Shown in pieces: positions 5,503 through 10,215 of a DNA stretch of 10,215 nucleotides. Positions within the stretch are counted from its first letter, which is position 1, and each line of letters opens with the position of its first letter. Below the pieces are notes generated by a model that was not told the origin of the DNA, ran no database searches, and saw only the letters and a list, made by a program, of their open reading frames with translations. Origin of the DNA: Anaerolineales bacterium UBA6663 (GTDB taxonomy: Bacteria; Chloroflexota; Anaerolineae; Anaerolineales; UBA6663); contig DKKP01000433.1 in NCBI GenBank assembly GCA_002455335.1, positions 1 through 10,215 on the forward strand, written 5' to 3'. The position numbers were made by a program, and so were the translations under genes.

Positions 5503-6162
5503 ATGACTCAATCGCAGCCTCAGGGCTATCTTGCCGCGCCGGCCGGTGAAACCGGGCCCGGCGTCCTTGTCCTGCATGCCTGGTGGGGCCTGAACGAGAC
5601 GATCAAGGCGTTTTGTCAGCGTCTGGCCGATGCGGGCTTTGTCGCGTTCGCTCCGGATCTGTATCATGGCAAGGTCGTCGACACGGTCGCCGAGGCCGAG
5701 GCGGCCGTCCAGGCGCTCGAGCCGCAGTTCCTGAAGGTCAGGGCCGAGGTCCGTGAGGCTGCCGCCTACCTGAGCGACCGGGTCGGGGCCAAGCACACGG
5801 GCCTGGCCGTGATCGGTTTTTCGCTCGGCGCGTTCTATGCGCTGGATCTCTCCAATGGAGATCCCGAACACATCCGCTCCGTAGTCGCTTTCTATGGCAC
5901 CGGGGCCGACGACTTCAGTGCCTCGGCCGCGCGCTACCTGTGCCATTTCGCCGAGAACGATCCGTTCGAGCCGGCCGAGAACGTGGCGCATGTGGCGGCG
6001 GCGCTGCAGAAGGCTGGCCGGCCGGCCACGATCTACACCTACGCGGGAACCGGGCACTGGTTTTTCGAGCCCGATCGGGTCGATGCCTATCATGCGGAGG
6101 CCGCCGCCCTGGCCTGGGAACGGACCCTGGCCTTTCTGCGCGATCAACCGGGCGGTGTCTGA
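5503..6162 (+). CDS. Dienelactone hydrolase family protein (alpha/beta hydrolase)
   Basis: A 219-residue soluble hydrolase, the normal length for the family. The N-terminal strand and oxyanion region read GVLVLHAWWGLNETIK (20-35). The nucleophile elbow GFSLGAF (105-111) holds Ser107, in the place of the Cys of classic dienelactone hydrolases. The acid is Asp153 in AENDPF, and the base is His185 in GTGHWFFEP. Serine at the nucleophile suggests a general esterase or lactonase and not a true chloroaromatic-pathway enzyme; the natural substrate is unknown. ATG at 5503 is chosen because GAGGAG (5488-5493) lies upstream and the protein then begins where the family begins. The frame stays open further upstream but that part would overlap the palindrome and the GNAT gene. 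No neighbouring aromatic-degradation gene is present. Confidence 0.88.
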   Translation: MTQSQPQGYLAAPAGETGPGVLVLHAWWGLNETIKAFCQRLADAGFVAFAPDLYHGKVVDTVAEAEAAVQALEPQFLKVRAEVREAAAYLSDRVGAKHTGLAVIGFSLGAFYALDLSNGDPEHIRSVVAFYGTGADDFSASAARYLCHFAENDPFEPAENVAHVAAALQKAGRPATIYTYAGTGHWFFEPDRVDAYHAEAAALAWERTLAFLRDQPGGV

Positions 6163-6174
6163 AGCAACCACGGC

Positions 6175-6210
6175 ACACGACAACGCAATCACAGTGGTTT
6201 GCGGTCGTGT
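6175..6210 (+). repeat. Hairpin between the hydrolase gene and the DinB remnant
   Basis: ACACGAC (6175-6181) and CGCAA (6184-6188) pair with the continuous stretch TTGCG plus GTCGTGT (6199-6210), giving 12 base pairs with a two-base bulge and a 10-nt loop. It begins 12 bp after the hydrolase stop codon. No T-run follows. It may be a transcript end or part of the leader of the former DinB gene. Confidence 0.5.
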
Positions 6211-6229
6211 CGTCAGGGGGCGATGGCGT

Positions 6230-6393
6230 ATGGATCTTCACAAGGCGATTGCTGCACAATACAACGCCGCGCTGGCGATGCTCCAGTCGGCCGTTGAGCA
6301 TTGTCCGGATGCGCTCTGGGACACGTCGGTGAGTTGATGGAGCGGCTTGGCCCGGTGTCTGGGGTGGATTGGGTCGGGTCTCAGCCTATCTGA
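6230..6393 (+). pseudogene. DinB-family gene with its middle deleted
   Basis: From ATG at 6230 the frame reads MDLHKAIAAQYNAALAMLQS and AVEHCPDALWDT, typical of the first helix of DinB/DinB_2 proteins (metal-binding four-helix bundles related to DNA-damage-inducible and thiol-transferase enzymes). It then meets a stop at 6335-6337. In another frame, from 6322 to the TGA at 6391-6393, the sequence reads HVGELMERLG and VSGVDWVGSQPI, which looks like the last helix and C-terminal end of the same family (HxGxLxxRL, DWVG). About 100 or more central residues, including two of the metal-binding histidines, are missing, and the halves join out of frame near 6320-6324. A G-rich run (6216-6220) upstream may be the old ribosome-binding site. 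Not functional as DinB. Confidence 0.62.
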
Positions 6394-6416
6394 ACAGAAA
6401 AGGGGGATGCCAGGTA

Positions 6417-7112
6417 ATGAAGATCGAACGCCATCAAAAAGACTCGCTTCAGATCCTCTCGTTCAAGACCCCGGCCGACTGGGAGGCCTGGCTCGAGCGC
6501 CAGCCCGCCGACTCGCCCGGGCTATGGCTGCGCATCTACAAGAAGGACTCGGGCAAACCCACGGTCACTTACGCCGAGGCGCTCGATGGCGCGTTGTGCT
6601 TTGGCTGGATCGATGGACAGAAAGACAAGTACGACGACGCGGCGTGGCTTCAGAAGTTCACGCCGCGCCGGCCGCGCAGCGCCTGGTCGCAAATCAACGT
6701 CAAGAAGGTCGAGGCGCTGACGGCGGCCGGCCGGATGCGGCCCGGCGGCCTCGCCGTCGTCGAGCAGGCCAGGGCAGATGGACGCTGGGCGCGGGCCTAC
6801 GCGCCGCAGAGCCAGGCGACCGTGCCCGATGATCTGCAGGCGGCGCTCGACAAAAGCAAGGTCGCGCGCGAGTTCTTCGCCACGCTCAAGGGCGCCAACC
6901 GTTACGCGATCCTGTTTCGGATCCGCGACGCGAAGCGACCTGAGACCCGGGCGCGCCTGATCGCCACATTCGTTGCTATGCTCAAACGCAAGGAGACGCT
7001 CTTTCCACAACCGGCCCCAAAAGCGCCACGTGCGCCGGCGTCGCCCGAGCCGCAGAAGCCCACGCCCGGCAAGTCCGCCAGGCGTAAGCCGAAGACGACC
7101 TCGCGCAACTGA
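6417..7112 (+). CDS. YdeI/OmpD-associated family protein
   Basis: A 231-residue protein of the YdeI/OmdA type, sometimes described as bacteriocin-protection proteins; the biochemical role is not established. Landmarks are FKTPADWEAWLERQ (16-29), PGLWLRIYKKDSGKPTVTY (34-52), the highly typical EALDGALCFGWIDGQKDKYD (54-73), and FTPRRPRSAWSQINVKKVEA (81-100). The C-terminal OmdA-like helical part is at DDLQAALDKSKVAREFFATL (138-157). The last 35 or so residues are a Pro/Lys/Arg-rich tail, likely disordered and basic, possibly for nucleic-acid or surface contact. ATG at 6417 gives the family N-terminus; an AGG lies only 2 bp upstream, so the start signal is weak. The frame extends upstream into the DinB scar, which I leave out. 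Confidence 0.85.
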   Translation: MKIERHQKDSLQILSFKTPADWEAWLERQPADSPGLWLRIYKKDSGKPTVTYAEALDGALCFGWIDGQKDKYDDAAWLQKFTPRRPRSAWSQINVKKVEALTAAGRMRPGGLAVVEQARADGRWARAYAPQSQATVPDDLQAALDKSKVAREFFATLKGANRYAILFRIRDAKRPETRARLIATFVAMLKRKETLFPQPAPKAPRAPASPEPQKPTPGKSARRKPKTTSRN

Positions 7113-7147
7113 GCGAGATCTCGTCCATTCTCAAACGGAGATCATCC

Positions 7148-7558
7148 ATGCCTCAATCCGCCATCGGCCATCTGGTGTACTTCATCGACACAAAGAACGC
7201 ACCCTTTTATCGCGACCTGCTTGTGTATCTTGGTTGGTCGGTGATGTACGAGGGCGATGCGATGCTGGGCCTGGTCGGCCCACACAACGTCAGCCTGTGG
7301 TTCGGGGCAGCGCTGAAGGATCTGACCACCGACTACGACGGGCGCGGGCTCAACCACCTGGCGCTGAGCGTGCCGGCGCAAAGCGATGTCGACACCACGG
7401 CCGTTTATCTGCGCGATCACGGCGTCACCGCCCTGTTCGAGACCCCGCGGCATCGGCCGGAGTTCGCGCCGGACCCGACCCAGACGTATTACCAGGTGAT
7501 GTTCGTCTCGCCGGACGGCATCCAGTTCGAGGTCGTATATACCGGCCCGAAGTCGTAG
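7148..7558 (+). CDS. VOC-family protein (glyoxalase-like)
   Basis: A 136-residue single-module VOC protein. Possible metal ligands occur in the usual places: His8 in IGHLVYF, His70 in GLNHLALSV and Glu128 in GIQFEVVYTG; the first and third are at the expected strand positions. FYRDLLVYLGWSVMYEG (20-36) is the typical beta-alpha-beta opening, and VMFVSPDGIQFEV (117-129) the typical end. GGAG (7137-7140) lies 7 bp before ATG 7148, a good start. It may catalyse a lyase, isomerase or dioxygenase reaction or bind a drug; the substrate is not predictable. It follows the YdeI gene by 35 bp and may share its transcript, which ends at the terminator just downstream. Confidence 0.88.
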   Translation: MPQSAIGHLVYFIDTKNAPFYRDLLVYLGWSVMYEGDAMLGLVGPHNVSLWFGAALKDLTTDYDGRGLNHLALSVPAQSDVDTTAVYLRDHGVTALFETPRHRPEFAPDPTQTYYQVMFVSPDGIQFEVVYTGPKS

Positions 7559-7586
7559 GCGTGGGCTGAATCTGGATCGCGCCGAG

Positions 7587-7615
7587 CGCGGGCGCCACAG
7601 CGCCCGCGTCTTGTT
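7587..7615 (+). terminator. Intrinsic terminator after the VOC gene
   Basis: CGCGGGCGC (7587-7595) and GCGCCCGCG (7600-7608) form a perfect 9-bp stem with a CACA loop, followed by TCTTGTT (7609-7615). It begins 28 bp after the VOC stop codon, the right place to end that unit. The T-run is interrupted but the stem is very stable. Confidence 0.75.
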
Positions 7616-7624
7616 GATGCAACC

Positions 7625-7780
7625 TGGCCGGTGCTTTTGCCGCCGATTTGAATTACACCCAGCGTGATCGTGAGCCAGGCCAGGAAGAGCACGAGGCCTT
7701 GCAGGATCCCTATCGGCCAGGGTGGAGCGGGGTTTTGCTCGGCCGAGCGCCACAGGTAGATCAGGTCGATGAGCGCACAA
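7625..7780 (-). pseudogene. Possible decayed membrane-protein fragment in the 7559-7915 gene-free stretch
   Basis: This covers the middle of a 357-bp stretch with no good gene. On the minus strand one frame reads ALIDLIYLWRSAEQNPAPPW, followed by PIGILQGLVLFLAWLTITL and GVIQIGG. It holds a clear hydrophobic span of about 20 residues next to charged and Pro-rich residues, and does not look like random antisense. There is no credible start or ribosome-binding site, and the frame runs on through the terminator into antisense of the VOC gene. I cannot name a family. The rest of the stretch holds only the terminator at its left and the presumed promoter of the glycosidase at its right. Confidence 0.25.
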
Positions 7781-7901
7781 AAGTGAATTCTGTGACCTGG
7801 AGATTCACACTTTAGCCCGATTTTCCGGCGAATCGAGCAGCTGACCGGCAAGGCGCCGGAGTCTGGTTAAGCCTGGCGGCGGATCGCTGCCCGAATGCGA
7901 T

Positions 7902-7907
7902 TACAAT
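7902..7907 (+). promoter_or_regulatory. -10-like TACAAT close to the glycosidase start (leaderless candidate)
   Basis: TACAAT in an A/T-rich patch ends 8 bp before the ATG at 7916, so transcription would begin at or within a few bases of the start codon. No Shine-Dalgarno sequence or clear -35 is seen. A leaderless transcript would account for both. Confidence 0.35.
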
Positions 7908-7915
7908 TATCGGGC

Positions 7916-10215
7916 ATGCGTGATTGGTTCCTCACCTGGGACGATCCGTTAGCCCTGCGTATCGCAGCCGACACGCGTCTGACCCCGACCGATTACACCG
8001 ATGACCAGAGCTGGGAGCTCGCGCTGAATGGCGGCGAGCCTGCGGCGCTGGGCATTCGGACGACGTACGGGTTGCGGGCGCGCGAGATGCGGTTGTTCCC
8101 CGTCTTCAGCGACGGCGAGCGCGAGGTCAGCGACCCGGTGGCCTATGTGGCGCCTCCGGCTCTGCGCGCGTTCTTCGTCAACTACCTGCGGGTCACGTTC
8201 GAGCCTCTGCCGGATCTGGAAGTTACGGCGCATTACTGGGTCGCCGAAAGCCATGTGCTCGCCGGCCAGTTCACGCTCGTCAACCGGGACCCTGAGCGAC
8301 CCACCCGGGCGATCAAGATGGCGCTGGCCGGTTTGTTGAAGCCGCTTTCAGGCGCCGCCGAGCCGGCATCGACGGCTCGCACGGGGGGGCTGCAGAACCG
8401 GCCGCTCGGGCCGAGCCAGCGCGAGGAGTTCGCGGTGCTCGAGGGGCAGACCGGCAACCTGCACGTGATCGTGGCCATGGATGATCAGGCGCGCGGCGAT
8501 TCTGCTCCGCACCCGATGCTGGTGCGCACGCTCGATCTGGCCGCCGATCAGCCTCAGACCATCCGCTGGGCCTGCGCGGCGCGTCCCTCGACAGCCGAGG
8601 GTCTGGTTCTTCTGCGCGAGGCCTTCGCCCGCGAGTGGGAGGGTGAGTTCGCGCGCCTCGAGCTGGTCAACGAGAGCCTGCTCGAGATCGAGACGGGCGA
8701 CAAAGACTGGGACGCCGCGCTGGCCCTGGCCCAAAACGTCACCCTGCGCTCGTTCGTCGGCCCAACCGATAAGCTTCCGCATCCCTCTTTCGTCTTCTCG
8801 CGCAACCCCGATCGCGGCTACTCGCGCAAGGGCGACGGGACCGATCACTCGTGGCTGTGGGATGGCCAGGTCGCGACCGAGGCCTACGTCGCGCTGCCGA
8901 ACATCGTGCACGCCGCGCCCGAACTGGCCAAGGGCGTATTGCTCAACTGGCTGGCCGTTCAGGATGAGCGTGGCTTCATCGATTGGAAGCCAGGGCTGGG
9001 GGGCCAACGCAACAAGGCTCTGTGCATCCCGTTGCTGGCCACGCTGGCCTGGAAGATCTACGAGGATACGCATGACGTGGCGTTCCTCGATCAGGTGTAT
9101 CTGGGGCTATATCGCTTCTTCAATGTCTGGTTCACGTCGCGTCACGATCGTGACGGCGACGGCCTGCCCGAATGGTCGCACACGATCCAGTCGGCCTTCG
9201 ACGACAACCCGTCGTTCGTCCGCTGGCAGGCCTGGGGCCAGGGCGCGGACATCACGGCCGTCGAGTCGCCCGATCTGGCGAGCTATCTCTATCGCGAAGC
9301 CGTGGCGTTGCTCAAGATCCGTGAGGTGCTCGGGCGACCGTCCGAGCCCGAAATCGCGGCGCGCGTTGAATCGCTACGGCAGGTTGTCGAGGCGATGTGG
9401 TCGGATGACACGGCGCTCTACCACTATATCGATCGCGACTCGCATCGGGTGACGCGCGGCGAGATCCTGGCGACCGGGCGCGGGAACTTCGCAGTCGACC
9501 TGGCCCGTCGCTTCGATCCGGCCGCGCGCATCGTCGTACGCGCGATCGGGCCGAAAGAGCAAAAGGTCGCCCTTGGGGTCACCGTCGCCGGACGCAGCCC
9601 GCGCGGTCGGCATCGCGTCGAGGCCTTCAAGCGTTCTCAGGCGCAATGGTATTTCGGCGTCGCTACCGCGACAAGCGACAAGCTCTACGCCGAAGTCGAG
9701 CGGATCGAGATCACGGGGCTGACGGACGAGTACGAAGTCGTCGTCGCCACGGTCGACACGACCCGACAGGATCAGACGTTGCTGCTCCCGCTGTGGGCGG
9801 GCATCCCCGGGCCCGAGCGCGCCGAGGCGCTTGTGAAGCGCACGGTGCTCGATCCCGATCGCTTCTGGCGCGACTACGGCATCCCGAACTGCGCCGCGAG
9901 CGACCAGGCTTACAGCGCCGATAATCGCGGCGGAAGCGGCGGCGTGTGGATGATGTGGAACACGATGGTCTGCGAGGGCCTGATCGACCAGGGCTATCGC
10001 ACCCAGGCGGTTGAATTGATCGCGCGCCTGATGCGGGCGATGATCCGCAACCTGTCGGTCGATCGCTCCTTCAGCGAGGCCTACAACGCCGATACAGCTG
10101 ACGGTCTTGGCGAGCGCGACTATCTTTGGGGCGTGGCGCCTGTGCATCTTGTGCTGCGCGCGGCGGGCATCCGGCCGATCACGCCGCGGCGGGTGGCGAT
10201 CTCGGGTGACTGCGG
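7916..10215 (+). CDS. GH63/MGH1-like glycoside hydrolase (3' end beyond window)
   Basis: At least 766 residues, open to the window edge. An N-terminal beta-rich region (about 1-225) precedes an (alpha/alpha)6-type catalytic region of the clan that includes GH63, GH37 and mannosylglycerate hydrolases. Landmarks are HSWLWDGQ (312-318), the hallmark RDGDGLPEW (412-420), SAFDDNP (426-432) where the general acid Asp of the family lies, YGIPNCAASDQAY (654-666), GGVWMMWNTMV, and FSEAYNADT (719-727), whose Glu721 is a base candidate. A segment of about 110 residues (515-625), rich in beta-strand patterns, interrupts the barrel helices. No signal peptide is seen, so it is probably cytosolic, acting on an alpha-linked sugar or compatible solute such as a mannosyl- or glucosyl-glycerate; the substrate is inference. 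ATG 7916 is preceded by a -10-like hexamer and no ribosome-binding site. Confidence 0.83.
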   Translation, partial: MRDWFLTWDDPLALRIAADTRLTPTDYTDDQSWELALNGGEPAALGIRTTYGLRAREMRLFPVFSDGEREVSDPVAYVAPPALRAFFVNYLRVTFEPLPDLEVTAHYWVAESHVLAGQFTLVNRDPERPTRAIKMALAGLLKPLSGAAEPASTARTGGLQNRPLGPSQREEFAVLEGQTGNLHVIVAMDDQARGDSAPHPMLVRTLDLAADQPQTIRWACAARPSTAEGLVLLREAFAREWEGEFARLELVNESLLEIETGDKDWDAALALAQNVTLRSFVGPTDKLPHPSFVFSRNPDRGYSRKGDGTDHSWLWDGQVATEAYVALPNIVHAAPELAKGVLLNWLAVQDERGFIDWKPGLGGQRNKALCIPLLATLAWKIYEDTHDVAFLDQVYLGLYRFFNVWFTSRHDRDGDGLPEWSHTIQSAFDDNPSFVRWQAWGQGADITAVESPDLASYLYREAVALLKIREVLGRPSEPEIAARVESLRQVVEAMWSDDTALYHYIDRDSHRVTRGEILATGRGNFAVDLARRFDPAARIVVRAIGPKEQKVALGVTVAGRSPRGRHRVEAFKRSQAQWYFGVATATSDKLYAEVERIEITGLTDEYEVVVATVDTTRQDQTLLLPLWAGIPGPERAEALVKRTVLDPDRFWRDYGIPNCAASDQAYSADNRGGSGGVWMMWNTMVCEGLIDQGYRTQAVELIARLMRAMIRNLSVDRSFSEAYNADTADGLGERDYLWGVAPVHLVLRAAGIRPITPRRVAISGDC

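Noticed and set aside
6369..6416. Upstream start for the YdeI-like gene
   Set aside because: It would lie inside the DinB C-terminal remnant and adds residues not found at the family N-terminus.
8348..9073. Minus- and plus-strand alternative frames inside the glycosidase (also 8481-9452 plus and 9374-10147 minus)
   Set aside because: They are Arg/Ser-rich or otherwise low-quality translations. The 7916 frame carries all the family motifs without interruption.
1..10215. CRISPR array, tRNA/rRNA genes, prophage or intact insertion sequence
   Set aside because: No spaced repeats, cloverleaf or rRNA signature, integrase, transposase or structural phage gene was seen on either strand.

Overview
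This is a high-GC bacterial chromosomal window (third codon positions strongly G/C) made of short, mostly plus-strand transcription units of housekeeping or accessory metabolism. The gene set is a tryptophanase with a MocR regulator, a LysE exporter with an Lrp/AsnC regulator, GNAT, VOC and DinB/YdeI-type small enzymes, a dienelactone-hydrolase-like protein, and a GH63/MGH1-like glycosidase. From the general look of these proteins I would guess a Chloroflexota relative, but no marker gene in the window proves it. There are no rRNA, tRNA, CRISPR, phage or intact insertion-sequence genes.

Layout. 1-100 (minus): start of a MocR-type (GntR plus aminotransferase-like) regulator, cut by the window edge. 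It is divergent from 300-1748 (plus), a tryptophan indole-lyase. The shared 199-bp spacer carries an 11-bp direct repeat. 1787-2407 (minus): LysE/RhtB-family exporter, divergent from 2568-3029 (plus), an Lrp/AsnC regulator, with a near-perfect 22-bp dyad between them. 3046-3090: a 14-codon ORF with a strong ribosome-binding site that looks like the stump of a Rossmann-fold epimerase gene. It overlaps 3083-4312, a single reading frame fusing a GNAT acetyltransferase to a SAM-dependent methyltransferase. 4318-4401: a segment bounded by perfect 10-bp inverted repeats. 4515-4577: a tiny ORF just ahead of a frameshifted VOC gene (4581-4935). That gene overlaps an intact RimJ/RimL-like GNAT gene (4925-5404), whose stop codon is the centre of a perfect 30-bp palindrome. 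5503-6162: dienelactone hydrolase family. 6230-6393: scar of a DinB-family gene whose N- and C-terminal ends remain but whose middle is gone. 6417-7112: YdeI/OmpD-associated protein. 7148-7558: VOC protein, followed by a good intrinsic terminator (7587-7608). 7609-7915: mostly non-coding, with a possible decayed membrane-protein fragment on the minus strand. 7916 to the window end: a large (alpha/alpha)6-type glycoside hydrolase related to GH63, possibly leaderless.

How it fits together. Two regulator/target pairs are clear by arrangement: MocR with tryptophanase, and Lrp with LysE exporter. Both could serve amino-acid breakdown or export, but nothing links them directly. The middle (3 to 7.5 kb) is a run of one- or two-gene units of the small-molecule modification type, with three broken or frameshifted genes among intact ones, suggesting active gene turnover. 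I found no convincing undescribed multi-gene system. The most notable items are the GNAT-methyltransferase fusion, the operator-like dyad at the Lrp/LysE divergence, the inverted-repeat segment at 4318-4401, the stop-codon palindrome at 5388-5417 and the internally deleted DinB gene.
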